DNA of 20,960 bases from the NCBI GenBank assembly GCA_017454075.1, contig JAFTDQ010000102.1, forward strand, positions 1 to 20,960. The letters run 5' to 3'. Below, in pieces: positions 7,966-16,369 of this stretch. The first letter of the stretch is position 1; every line of letters begins with the position of its first letter. Under the pieces are notes generated by a model. That model had not been told where the DNA came from, did no database searches, and worked only from the letters and a program-made list of their open reading frames with translations. A program made the position numbers and the translations under genes. The DNA comes from Clostridia bacterium. Lineage in GTDB: Bacteria > Bacillota_A > Clostridia > Oscillospirales > CAG-272.

Positions 7966-10221
7966 TCACTCAAAGTTTTCGCTGCGCTTTTCCTCGGCTA
8001 CCTTGTCCGACATGGACTGGATCTGAACAAGGCGGTAGTATTTGCCTTTTTTCGCCATCAACTCGGCGGGCGAGCCGCATTCGAGTATCTCTCCGTTGTC
8101 GACGACGACGATCTTTGTCGCCTTTGAAAGAGTGCTCAGCCGGTGGGCGATCATGATCGTCGTGCGGCCGCTTATAAGCTTTTCGATGGCGTCCTGAATG
8201 AGATGCTCGGTCTCGGAGTCGACCGACGCCGTGGCTTCGTCAAACACAAGCATTTTCGGGTTTCTGAGCATCGCGCGGGCGATCGAGATCCTCTGCCGTT
8301 CTCCGCCCGAAAGACCTGTCCCGCGCTCGCCGAGGACGGTGTCGTAGCCGTCCGGCTGGCGGACTATGAACTCATGGGCGTTCGCTATGTCGGCCGCGTT
8401 TATGACCTCGTCGACGGTGAACTCGCCCGTGCCGTATGAGATATTGTTGTACACCGTGTCGTGGAACATCATCGGCTCCTGCTGTACGTATCCGATGTGA
8501 GAGCGGTAGTACTGCATGTCGATCTGCCGTATATCGACGCCGCCGACGGTGATCTCCCCGTCATAGTGGTCGTAGTATCTCAGAAGCAGGTTGACGAGCG
8601 TGGATTTGCCCGAGCCCGTCGTGCCGACGATACCGACGATCTCGCCCGGCTCTATCGTGAGATTGATGTTTTTAAGCACTTTTTTGGTGCGGTCGAAGGA
8701 GAAGTTGACGTTTCTGAACTCTATCCTCCCGCCGATGTCGGCTTCGACGTTGCCGCGCCCGAAATCGTGTTCCGGTTCGGCGTCGATTATATCCATGATG
8801 CGCTCGGCGGACGCCATCGCGTTCTGAGTGGAATCCGAGAGGTTTGCGAAGAAGTTAACCGGGTCGTAAAACATCGAGGCGTAGGAGATGAACGAAACGA
8901 GAAGACCCGCCGTGATGACCCCGTCGGTTATTACCATACGGCCTCCGAGCGCCCAGATGACGACCGTTCCCGTCGAGACGAGTAGGTTGACGACCGCCGG
9001 ATAGACGTTCAGCATCCTGCCGGCGCGAGTATCGGTTTTTCTCCATTCATCGACCGTTCCGGCGAAACGCGAGACGGCGTTTTCTTCGTTCGTGAACGAT
9101 TTTATGACCCTTATCCCCGGTATGGTGTCGGTAAGGGTCGAGGTGACGGCCGAGCTGCGCCTCCATATCCGTTTATAAAACGGCGCGATCTTTTTGCCGA
9201 AGATCCTCGCCCCGACAACGACGACGGGAACGGGAATAAGCGACAGAAGAGTGAGCTTCCAGTTCAGGACGAGCATGACGACGATGATGCCGATCATCTT
9301 GAAGAACTGGACGACGACCTCCTGGGTTATGCGGAGCATGAAGGACTGTATCGTCGCGGTGTCGCCGCTTATGCGGTTTATTACCGAGCCGGTCGAGGTC
9401 CTGTCGTAAAAACGCATCGGGAGATGCTGCGCCTTTTCGTAAACCTCGCAGCGTATCCGGGCGACTATCCTGTCGCCCGCCGCCCGGAGGAGGTAGCCGC
9501 GGAACCCGCCCATCGCGTACTGGACAACGTTCAGTATGACGAGCGCCGCGGCGACCCAGCCGAGACGCCGCGCGTCGCCGCTCGGGAGAATGTCGTCGAC
9601 AAGCGAACGGGTGAGCAGCGGGGGTATGAGCGTAATCGCCGTCGTGAGGACGGAAATAACCACCGATACCGCGAGAATGAACGCCTCGGGTTTCAGATAA
9701 ACGCCGAGCTTTTTAACGAGCTTGCCTTTGTTCATGCAGTTGACGCACTGCACGCCCGGCGAGGAGAGCGTACGCCCGCATTTCGGGCATACCGAGAGCA
9801 GCTTGTCATATGACGATTTTATTCCGGCAAAGGCTTCGTCTGCCTCCCCGCCGTCCCGGATCGTCTCCACATAAGAAAGTACGGCGTCACAGAGACTCGC
9901 GACCGTGAAATTGAAACGGAAAACGTCTCTCTGTTCTCCGCTTTTCATTTTCACGCGCATGAGCCCGTTGCCGTACATGCGTTTGTTCCATATCGAGTCG
10001 ACTTCGGAGAAAACCGTGTCTTCCGAAAACTCGTCGGTGTCCTCGCAATACGAAAAAAGCTTCGTTCCCGTTGCGAGAAGAACCGTTTTCCCGTATCTGC
10101 CGTCCCGGGTGACCTCGCCGACTACGGCGAATCTGATCGGGTCGCCCGGGTCGTTTCGCCCGAGGATGCGCCGGGCGGCCTTGTTTCCAATTGATGCGTT
10201 AATGATAAACGGAACGTCCAT
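7966..10221 (-). CDS. ABC exporter half-transporter with N-terminal extension and zinc ribbon
   Basis: This is a type IV (exporter-fold) half-transporter that should dimerise in the membrane; the substrate is unknown. Residues 1-140 form an extra domain that repeats beta-strand patterns and has no membrane segment. It is followed by a zinc ribbon (C145, C148, C159, C162). The transmembrane domain runs from about 178 to 465. The nucleotide-binding domain has Walker A GTTGSGKST (533-541), Q-loop VQQEP (579-583), signature LSGGERQ (637-643), Walker B MLVFDEA (657-663) and H-loop IAHRLS (691-696), so it looks fully active. The length of 751 exceeds the usual 580-600 because of the N-terminal part, a layout I associate with transporters paired with DUF1854 proteins. 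The DUF1854 gene follows directly. A near-consensus promoter lies about 60 bases upstream of the start. Confidence 0.94.
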   Translation of the reverse strand: MDVPFIINASIGNKAARRILGRNDPGDPIRFAVVGEVTRDGRYGKTVLLATGTKLFSYCEDTDEFSEDTVFSEVDSIWNKRMYGNGLMRVKMKSGEQRDVFRFNFTVASLCDAVLSYVETIRDGGEADEAFAGIKSSYDKLLSVCPKCGRTLSSPGVQCVNCMNKGKLVKKLGVYLKPEAFILAVSVVISVLTTAITLIPPLLTRSLVDDILPSGDARRLGWVAAALVILNVVQYAMGGFRGYLLRAAGDRIVARIRCEVYEKAQHLPMRFYDRTSTGSVINRISGDTATIQSFMLRITQEVVVQFFKMIGIIVVMLVLNWKLTLLSLIPVPVVVVGARIFGKKIAPFYKRIWRRSSAVTSTLTDTIPGIRVIKSFTNEENAVSRFAGTVDEWRKTDTRAGRMLNVYPAVVNLLVSTGTVVIWALGGRMVITDGVITAGLLVSFISYASMFYDPVNFFANLSDSTQNAMASAERIMDIIDAEPEHDFGRGNVEADIGGRIEFRNVNFSFDRTKKVLKNINLTIEPGEIVGIVGTTGSGKSTLVNLLLRYYDHYDGEITVGGVDIRQIDMQYYRSHIGYVQQEPMMFHDTVYNNISYGTGEFTVDEVINAADIANAHEFIVRQPDGYDTVLGERGTGLSGGERQRISIARAMLRNPKMLVFDEATASVDSETEHLIQDAIEKLISGRTTIMIAHRLSTLSKATKIVVVDNGEILECGSPAELMAKKGKYYRLVQIQSMSDKVAEEKRSENFE

Positions 10222-10280
10222 TTTGTCACCATTCCTTCCGGCGCCGGGGCGCCGTCACGCGGCTTTTTCAATGTCGTAAG

Positions 10281-10309
10281 ATTTTAACATACCGGGGGCG
10301 CCGTGTCAA
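10281..10309 (-). promoter_or_regulatory. Sigma-A promoter of the ABC transporter-DUF1854 operon
   Basis: On the minus strand TTGACA (10304-10309) and TAAAAT (10281-10286) are 17 bases apart. The predicted start near 10274 gives a leader of about 52 bases that contains a GC-rich GGCGCC palindrome before the ribosome-binding site. Confidence 0.8.
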
Positions 10310-10324
10310 TAGACAATTATTGAC
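10305..10324. promoter_or_regulatory. Perfect inverted repeat overlapping the ABC promoter -35 box, possible operator
   Basis: GTCAATA and TATTGAC form a 7-6-7 inverted repeat in the divergent intergenic region. The left arm overlaps the -35 hexamer of the ABC operon, so a bound dimeric regulator would block that promoter. No regulator gene is adjacent. A 7-bp inverted repeat in AT-rich DNA can occur by chance. Confidence 0.35.
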
Positions 10325-10364
10325 GGAAAATGTTTTTTTCATCCCGTTCCCGCGCTGCCGGAGG

Positions 10365-10393
10365 TTGATTTTCAGGGGGATTCGGTGTAAAAT
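10365..10393 (+). promoter_or_regulatory. Sigma-A promoter of the methyltransferase-M29-mtaB-queA operon
   Basis: TTGATT (10365-10370) and TAAAAT (10388-10393) have a 17-base spacer. Transcription would start near 10400, immediately before the AAAGGA ribosome-binding site at 10405-10410, giving a very short leader. Confidence 0.75.
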
Positions 10394-10417
10394 AATAACG
10401 AATGAAAGGACACCGGA

Positions 10418-11638
10418 ATGGGAAAGACTTTTTCAGGCGTCCGGGAGGACGTGATATCCCGGACGGCGGAGCTCATCAGCTCCCTCGTCAGGGAACAGAC
10501 GATAAAAAAGATAGTGTTCAGCCGGCCGTTTTCACCCGAAGACGGGGTGAAATGCGAGGGCAGGCTCGTCAGACTTAAAGGGATAATAAATCTTCAGCTC
10601 GAGACATTTTATCCCGACGGGAGGAACTCGCACGACAACGTCCGTCCGGATGAGACCGCCGTAAAGATAGCCGAATACATAGGCCGCTACCGTCAGTGCA
10701 ACGTTGTGACCCCGGCCGGGGACGCGGAATACGCCGTCTCAAAAAACGGAAAATACGTCCTTATGAACGGCATAAAGAGCGCGGCGTCGTCAGTCCCCGG
10801 GGAGGTTTTTGCTCACGACAGGGAAAAGCGGCACGTGCTTTATGACGGGCGGGTCTATCCGTTCCTCGTTCTTCTCGGAGTCAGCGACCGGGACGGGAAA
10901 GTATTTGACAGAAAAAGGGCGAAATTCCGCCAGATCGACCGCTTTCTCGGATACGTTTCGGAGATTTACGACAGGCTCCCGAGGGACGGGGAGCTCTATC
11001 TCCTCGATCTCTGCTGCGGGAAAAGCTATCTGTCCTTCGCCGTATACTGGTATCTTACGGAGGTCAGGGGGCGCGAGGTCCTAATGGACTGCGCCGATCT
11101 CAAGCGCGACGTCATAGATTTCTGCGCCGGGTGCGCGGAAGAGCTCGGGTACCGGGGGATGAGGTTCAGATGCACCGATATTGAAGAGTTCGTGCCCGGG
11201 AGAGAACCCGACCTCGTGCTTTCGCTTCACGCCTGCGACACTGCTACCGACGTAGTTCTGACGGCCGCCGCGAGATACGGCGCGAAGGTGATACTCTCGA
11301 CGCCGTGCTGCCAGCATCAGGTGAACGGTCAGCTGAGCCGCGATTCGGAGCTCGGCAGGGCGCTCCTTCCCGTGCTCGAACATTCTATGCTGAAACAGAA
11401 ACTCGCCGTCGCGATAACCGACGCCCTGAGATGCAAGCGGCTGCGCGCGAGCGGCTATTCGGTAGACGTTACGGAGCTGACGGATCCCGAGGATACGCCG
11501 AAAAATCTGCTTATACGCGCGGTCAGAATAAAAATGACCGACGCGGAAAAAGAAAAATACAGACGGGAATTCGATGAGATGTCGCGATACTGCGGCGTTG
11601 ACATCTATCCCGGAAAAACGGAGGGAAAACAGAAATGA
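10418..11638 (+). CDS. Class I SAM-dependent methyltransferase, Methyltransf_32 (METTL25/RRNAD1-like) type
   Basis: The C-terminal half carries a Rossmann-type methyltransferase domain. Motif I is LLDLCCGKSYLSF (195-207), an acidic residue in CADLKRD follows, and the family block LSLHACDTATD (268-278) is followed by STPCCQHQ (294-301). The LHACDTATD and PCCQH signatures match the Methyltransf_32 family, known in eukaryotes as METTL25/RRNAD1-like proteins, whose bacterial substrate is not known to me. The N-terminal 180 residues (FSRPFSPEDGVKCEGRLVRL, PDGRNSHDN) are a conserved substrate-recognition part in bacterial members, an inference from architecture. AAAGGA sits seven bases before the ATG. 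It is the first gene of a four-gene operon ending in two tRNA-modification enzymes, which hints at an RNA substrate. It overlaps the next gene by 4 bases (ATGA). Confidence 0.88.
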   Translation: MGKTFSGVREDVISRTAELISSLVREQTIKKIVFSRPFSPEDGVKCEGRLVRLKGIINLQLETFYPDGRNSHDNVRPDETAVKIAEYIGRYRQCNVVTPAGDAEYAVSKNGKYVLMNGIKSAASSVPGEVFAHDREKRHVLYDGRVYPFLVLLGVSDRDGKVFDRKRAKFRQIDRFLGYVSEIYDRLPRDGELYLLDLCCGKSYLSFAVYWYLTEVRGREVLMDCADLKRDVIDFCAGCAEELGYRGMRFRCTDIEEFVPGREPDLVLSLHACDTATDVVLTAAARYGAKVILSTPCCQHQVNGQLSRDSELGRALLPVLEHSMLKQKLAVAITDALRCKRLRASGYSVDVTELTDPEDTPKNLLIRAVRIKMTDAEKEKYRREFDEMSRYCGVDIYPGKTEGKQK

Positions 11639-12876
11639 GAGAAACAAAACTCAGAAAATACGCCGAGCTGATCGTGCGCAAGGGAATCAACGTGAGAAAG
11701 GGACAGGAGGTCCTCGTGATCGCCGGTCTCGATCAGCCTGACTTCGTATATATTCTTGTCGAGGAAGCGTACAAGGCCGGGGCTTCGCGCGTTTCGGTCC
11801 AGTATGAGGACGACCGCCTGACGGCGCTCGAGCTCAGATACATGGAGCTTGAGGAAATGAAAAAGGTCGAGGACTGGGAGATAGAGCGGCAGAAGCACCG
11901 CGTGAAGACCCTGCCGTGCCGGATATTCCTCGATTCCTTCGACCCCGATGTGCTCGCCGGTTCCGATACCGTAAAGCTCGCGTCGGCGCGTCAGGCGAGG
12001 GCAAAAGCGCTCAAGCCGTACCGCGATCAGATGGAAAACAAATACCAGTGGTGTATCGCCGCGGTCCCCGGCAAGGCGTGGGCAAAGAAGCTTTTCCCGG
12101 AACTGAGCGATAAAAAAGCGATAGAAAAGCTCTGGGAATACATACTGAAATGCTCGCGCGCCGACGGCAGGTCGCCGCGCGCCGCCTGGACAAAACACAA
12201 CAGTGAACTTTCGCTCCGCTGCGATTACCTCAATTCGCTCGGACTCGATTCGCTGCGCATAAAATCCGGCAACGGCACGGACCTCACGGTCGGTCTCATC
12301 CCGGGGATGCAGTTTATGGGGGGATGCGAATCTCCTCTCGGCAAAAAACTGAAATTCAATCCGAATATCCCGAGCGAGGAGATCTTCACGTCGCCCGACA
12401 AATCCCGCACCGAGGGAATAGTTTATTCGACTCTCCCGCTTTCGTATAACGGCAAACTTATAAAATCCTTCTCCGTACGCTTTGAAAACGGCAAGGCGAC
12501 CGAGATCAGAGGGAGCAGCGACGAGGAGACCGAGATACTTGAGACACTTATCGGAATGGACGAGGGCGCCTGCATGCTCGGCGAGACGGCGCTCGTGCCT
12601 TATTCTTCGCCTATAAGGGAATCCGGCGTCATTTATTACAACACTCTGTTCGACGAAAACGCCGCGTGCCACCTCGCCCTCGGAATGGGATTCACGAACT
12701 GCATGAAGGACTACGAAAAGTTCACTCAGGACGAGCTCCACGGAATGGGAATAAACGATTCCATAATTCACGTCGATTTCATGATAGGCGCCGCGGACAC
12801 CGAAATAACCGGCAAAACACGGAACGGAAAGACGGTTAAAATATTCACGAAAGGCGAATGGGCCTTCGGGGTCTGA
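11635..12876 (+). CDS. M29 family (AmpS/PepS-type) metallo-aminopeptidase
   Basis: M29 peptidases are cytoplasmic dimeric aminopeptidases with two metal ions in a C-terminal active site. The expected ligands are all present: E249 in NIPSEEIFTSP, E317 in LGETALVP, H346 in NAACHLALG, and H379 and D381 in SIIHVDFMIG. The N-terminal domain starts with the usual LRKYAELIVRKGINVRKGQEVLV, and the length of 413 residues is typical. The start codon overlaps the upstream stop (ATGA), and the stop shares one base with the mtaB start (TGATG), so the operon is translationally coupled. It probably takes part in peptide turnover; no special substrate can be read from the sequence. Confidence 0.95.
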   Translation: MRETKLRKYAELIVRKGINVRKGQEVLVIAGLDQPDFVYILVEEAYKAGASRVSVQYEDDRLTALELRYMELEEMKKVEDWEIERQKHRVKTLPCRIFLDSFDPDVLAGSDTVKLASARQARAKALKPYRDQMENKYQWCIAAVPGKAWAKKLFPELSDKKAIEKLWEYILKCSRADGRSPRAAWTKHNSELSLRCDYLNSLGLDSLRIKSGNGTDLTVGLIPGMQFMGGCESPLGKKLKFNPNIPSEEIFTSPDKSRTEGIVYSTLPLSYNGKLIKSFSVRFENGKATEIRGSSDEETEILETLIGMDEGACMLGETALVPYSSPIRESGVIYYNTLFDENAACHLALGMGFTNCMKDYEKFTQDELHGMGINDSIIHVDFMIGAADTEITGKTRNGKTVKIFTKGEWAFGV

Positions 12877-14174
12877 TGAAGGTTTCCTTTATCACGCTCG
12901 GCTGCCGCGTTAATCATTATGAGAGCGAGGCGCTGAGGGAAAAGCTTAAAGAGGCAGGCGTCGCCGGCGTATCCCGGGGGGAGCGGGCCGACGTCTGCGT
13001 AATCAACACCTGCGCCGTGACCGAGGAAAGCGTGAGAAAATCCCGTCAGGCGGTCCGCCGCGCGGTGAAACTCAGCCCCGGCGGTATGATATGCGTCATG
13101 GGATGCGCTTCTCAGCTGTATCCCGACGACTTTTCGGACATACCCGGGGTGTCCTTCGTATGCGGTACGCGGAACAGGAACGAGACGTTTGAGGCGATCA
13201 AAAGCTTTGCCGAAACCGGCGTCCCGGTATGCGGAACGGTCGTCGTTCCGCCATCGGGCGTGGTGGAGCCGATGAGGATAAGCGCTTTCGACCGGACCCG
13301 GGCGTACGTAAAGATCGAAGACGGCTGTAACGGAAAATGCTCCTACTGCGTCATAAAGGACGTGCGCGGCCCGGTTGCCGTGCGAGGCCGGGACGAGATC
13401 TTATCGGAGGTCGGTGCGCTTGCCCGTGCGGGATGCCGCGAGGTCGTTCTGACGGGAATCGAGACCGCGGCCTACGGAAAAGATCTTCCGGAGCTGATCA
13501 AGGACGTCGCTCTGACCGAAGGGATAGAAAGGATACGTCTCGGATCCATGGAGCCGTCGTTTATGACGAAGAGTTTTATCGACGAGGTCGCCGGGGTCGG
13601 GAAGTTCTGCCCGCATTTTCACGTATCCGTCCAGTCCGGATCCGACAGGATACTCTCCCTTATGAGAAGAAAATACAACTCGCGCGTAATGCGTGAGAAT
13701 CTCGGATACGCTCTGAATAAAATACCCGGTCTTTGCCTCACCGCGGATCTTATAGTGGGCTTTCCAACCGAGACGGAAGAAGATTTCGGGATGACGGCGG
13801 ATCTCGTCAGGGACCTCGGGCTGCTCCACTGCCATATTTTCAGATATTCGAAAAGGCCGGGGACGGAGGCCGCCCTTATGGGCGGACAGGTTCCGGCGGC
13901 GGTTTCCGTCGAAAGGGCGGCACGCCTCCACGAAATCGCGCGTGAGGAAAAACTCAGAGCGCTCGGAAGGATCCTTTCGGCGGGGAGCGCGAAGGTGCTT
14001 TGCGAACGCCGAGCCGACGGATTTATCACAGGGCACACCGAAAACTTTGCCGAGTGCCGATTTGAGCCGTCCGGAAGGTTTTTCAGGGGCCGCGTCGCGG
14101 AGGTGAAGCTGACAGGGATCGACGCTGAAAACGGAATGCTCACCGGCGCTGAAAAAACAGAAGAAACAGAATGA
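12876..14174 (+). CDS. mtaB: tRNA t6A37 C2-methylthiotransferase MtaB (radical SAM)
   Basis: MtaB converts N6-threonylcarbamoyladenosine at position 37 of ANN-decoding tRNAs to the 2-methylthio derivative, using two [4Fe-4S] clusters and SAM. The N-terminal MTTase domain supplies C10 (LGCRVN), C46 (NTCAV) and C77 (MGCAS). The radical SAM motif is C151-x3-C155-x2-C158 in IEDGCNGKCSYC. The segment RLGSMEPSFM and VSVQSGSDRILSLMRRKY are typical of the MtaB branch, which separates it from MiaB. A C-terminal TRAM-like domain (about 380-432) should bind tRNA. The start at the TGATG overlap yields MKVSFITLGCRVN, the family norm; an in-frame ATG 18 bases earlier would add six residues inside the preceding gene. 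It overlaps queA by 4 bases. Confidence 0.94.
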   Translation: MKVSFITLGCRVNHYESEALREKLKEAGVAGVSRGERADVCVINTCAVTEESVRKSRQAVRRAVKLSPGGMICVMGCASQLYPDDFSDIPGVSFVCGTRNRNETFEAIKSFAETGVPVCGTVVVPPSGVVEPMRISAFDRTRAYVKIEDGCNGKCSYCVIKDVRGPVAVRGRDEILSEVGALARAGCREVVLTGIETAAYGKDLPELIKDVALTEGIERIRLGSMEPSFMTKSFIDEVAGVGKFCPHFHVSVQSGSDRILSLMRRKYNSRVMRENLGYALNKIPGLCLTADLIVGFPTETEEDFGMTADLVRDLGLLHCHIFRYSKRPGTEAALMGGQVPAAVSVERAARLHEIAREEKLRALGRILSAGSAKVLCERRADGFITGHTENFAECRFEPSGRFFRGRVAEVKLTGIDAENGMLTGAEKTEETE

Positions 14175-15223
14175 TCATCAATGAAAAAACTCCCACGGAA
14201 CTGAAAAAAAGCGATTTTTACTATGACCTTCCGAAGGAACTGATAGCTCAGACGCCGGTCGAGCCGAGGGACTCTTCCCGTCTCATGAGAGTCGACAGAA
14301 GGAGCGGCGAGGTATCCCACCACGTTTTCAGGGATATCTCCGATATGCTTTTTCCGGGCGACGTTCTCGTGATAAACGATTCGAGGGTCATTCCCGCACG
14401 GTTGTACGGCAGGACGAAGGGCGGCGGACAGGTCGAGACCGTGCTTCTGAGACAAAGGGGCGCCGACCTGTGGGAAGCGCTCGTAAGACCCGGGAAAAAA
14501 TGCAGGCCGGGTGACGCGCTCTTTTACGGAAGCGTCGACGCGCCGCTTGACGGGGTCGTCACCGACGTGGTCGACGACGGAAACAGGATCATAAAATTCG
14601 ATACTCACGGGCGGGAGTTTTTTTCTCTGCTCGACGAGATCGGGCAGATGCCTCTCCCCCCGTACATCACCGAAAAGCTGAGCGACAGAGAAAGATATCA
14701 GACGGTTTACGCGAGGGAAAGAGGCTCGGCGGCGGCTCCCACGGCGGGGCTTCATTTCACGCCGGAGCTGCTCGGGAAACTGCGGGAAAAAGGCGTCGTC
14801 ATAGCGCCGGTCATGCTTCACGTCGGGCTCGGCACCTTCCGTCCCGTAAAGGAGGAAAGGATCGCCGATCACGTCATGCACACCGAGTTTTTTTCGGTTT
14901 CCGAGGAGACCGCGCGAGCGGTAAACGAACGGAAAGGACGGCTCATCGCCGTCGGGACGACATCCTGCCGGGTGCTTGAGAGCGCTGCGGACGAAAACGG
15001 AGTTGTCAGACCGATGACCGACGACACCGGGATTTTCATTTATCCGGGATACGGGTTCAGGGCGGTCGAGGGACTTATCACAAACTTCCATCTTCCCGAA
15101 AGCACCCTCCTTATGCTCGTTTCTGCTTTCTCGTCCCGTGAGATCATGATGAGGGCGTACGCCGAGGCGATAAAGGAACGGTACAGGTTCTTTTCATTCG
15201 GGGACGCGATGTTCATCGTCTGA
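14171..15223 (+). CDS. queA: S-adenosylmethionine:tRNA ribosyltransferase-isomerase QueA
   Basis: QueA transfers the ribosyl moiety of SAM to preQ1 at the wobble position 34 of GUN-anticodon tRNAs, giving epoxyqueuosine. Family blocks are intact: KSDFYYDLPKELIAQTPVEP, VLVINDSRVIPARLYG, RGSAAAPTAGLHFTPELL, MLHVGLGTFRPV, GTTSCRVLES and TNFHLPESTLLMLVSAF. The length is 350 residues, slightly longer than usual because of about 11 extra residues before the canonical KKSDF start. The ATG overlaps the mtaB stop. No tgt gene follows within the window, so the rest of the queuosine pathway is elsewhere. It is the last gene of the operon; no clear intrinsic terminator is seen in the 112 bases that follow. 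Confidence 0.97.
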   Translation: MIINEKTPTELKKSDFYYDLPKELIAQTPVEPRDSSRLMRVDRRSGEVSHHVFRDISDMLFPGDVLVINDSRVIPARLYGRTKGGGQVETVLLRQRGADLWEALVRPGKKCRPGDALFYGSVDAPLDGVVTDVVDDGNRIIKFDTHGREFFSLLDEIGQMPLPPYITEKLSDRERYQTVYARERGSAAAPTAGLHFTPELLGKLREKGVVIAPVMLHVGLGTFRPVKEERIADHVMHTEFFSVSEETARAVNERKGRLIAVGTTSCRVLESAADENGVVRPMTDDTGIFIYPGYGFRAVEGLITNFHLPESTLLMLVSAFSSREIMMRAYAEAIKERYRFFSFGDAMFIV

Positions 15224-15335
15224 TCCGTTCCATCTGGCCCGCCCTGCGTGAGACTTACGACAAGGATCGCGAAAAATCAGAAAAAACAAGAGAATCTTAA
15301 AGCGGAGAATCTATCCGCCTGAAAGGAACTGAACA

Positions 15336-16364
15336 ATGCAAAACGGAATCATCCTGGCCGGCAGCACGATCGCCGACTATCTCAAAAAAATCGACGTTTA
15401 TCCGGGGGAGAGCAATCTGACGGCTATACGGAAGGTCGATATCGCCCTCGGAGGTCTCGTCTGCAACTGCGGTCAGGATCTCGCGCGGCTCGACCCTGAA
15501 CTGAAGGTCACGGCCGTCGGTATCGTCGGAGACGATGACGCCGGAAAACTCATCTGCGACACTCTTTCAAAATATCCGAATATCGACGTTTCGGGCATAG
15601 AGCGCCGCGGACAGACTTCTTTTACCGACGTGATGTATGACAGCGTCAGAAAGACAAGGACGTTTTTCCACTTCAACGGAGCCGACGCGGAAATGACGCC
15701 CGAGGATTTTGATTTTGACGCCGTAAAGGGGGATATTCTCCATATAGGATACGCTCTGCTCCTCGACGCGCTCGACTCGCCGCATCCGGTTTACGGAACA
15801 AATCTCGCGGCGGTCCTTTGCGACGCGCAGAAGAGGGGTATCAGGACGTCGATAGACGTAGTCAGCGAGGAAAGCGACAGGTACCGTACGGTGGTCGGCC
15901 CCGCCCTTAAATACGTCGATTACTGCATAATAAACGAGACTGAGGCCGGAAAGATAACCGGCATACCGGCTTCGGACGGGGACGGCAAAATGATCGAAAG
16001 CAATATGCCGCTCATTTGCCGCGAGCTCCGGAGGCTCGGAGTGAAGGACAGGATCATAATTCACGCAAAGCCTGCCAGCTACGGGCTGGATACCGACGGA
16101 ACGTACTACCGCATGGGATGCATAGACGTGCCGAGATCCGAAATCGTTTCGACGAACGGCGCGGGCGACGCTTTCTGCTCCGGCGCCCTTTACGGTATTT
16201 ACCGCGGGATGGATATGAAGGAAACCATGTATTTCGCGACGGGCGTCGCCTCCTGCTCGCTCTTTGCGGCAAACGCGTCGGACGGCGTGGTTTCCTATGA
16301 AAAGACCGTTGAGTTCATGAAACGCTATCCCGTTCCGGATTGTATTATACGTCCGGCGGAGTGA
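15336..16364 (+). CDS. PfkB (ribokinase-like) family carbohydrate kinase
   Basis: This is an ATP-dependent sugar kinase of the ribokinase fold. It has an N-terminal strand (IILAGSTIADYLKKID), the substrate-side glycine pair in IALGGLVCNCGQDLARL (37-53), an NETEA block (200-204) and the PfkB signature STNGAGDAFCSG (272-283) with the catalytic base D278 and the anion hole formed by GAGD. The length of 342 residues is in range. The substrate cannot be deduced; ribose, fructose, 2-keto-3-deoxygluconate and nucleosides are all used by this family. The gene has AAAGGA nine to ten bases before its ATG, and its leader contains a small GCGGA/TCCGC hairpin. The carbohydrate-esterase lipoprotein starts 5 bases after the stop, so the two probably act on the same glycan-derived sugar. 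Confidence 0.92.
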   Translation: MQNGIILAGSTIADYLKKIDVYPGESNLTAIRKVDIALGGLVCNCGQDLARLDPELKVTAVGIVGDDDAGKLICDTLSKYPNIDVSGIERRGQTSFTDVMYDSVRKTRTFFHFNGADAEMTPEDFDFDAVKGDILHIGYALLLDALDSPHPVYGTNLAAVLCDAQKRGIRTSIDVVSEESDRYRTVVGPALKYVDYCIINETEAGKITGIPASDGDGKMIESNMPLICRELRRLGVKDRIIIHAKPASYGLDTDGTYYRMGCIDVPRSEIVSTNGAGDAFCSGALYGIYRGMDMKETMYFATGVASCSLFAANASDGVVSYEKTVEFMKRYPVPDCIIRPAE

Positions 16365-16369
16365 AAACG

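Noticed and set aside
8143..9813. Long plus-strand open frames opposite the ABC transporter
   Set aside because: They have no ribosome-binding sites or recognisable domains, and they mirror codon bias of the fully conserved ABC gene.
11605..12771. 388-codon minus-strand open frame opposite the M29 aminopeptidase
   Set aside because: It is a shadow frame. The plus strand holds a complete M29 peptidase with every metal ligand.
13619..15091. 490-codon minus-strand open frame across mtaB and queA
   Set aside because: It spans two well-conserved genes on the other strand and encodes low-complexity Arg/Ser/Pro-rich sequence with no family features.
15224..15335. Terminator or promoter between queA and the PfkB kinase
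   Set aside because: There is only a 5-bp GCGGA/TCCGC hairpin without a T-run and no acceptable -35/-10 pair. I see nothing else in it.
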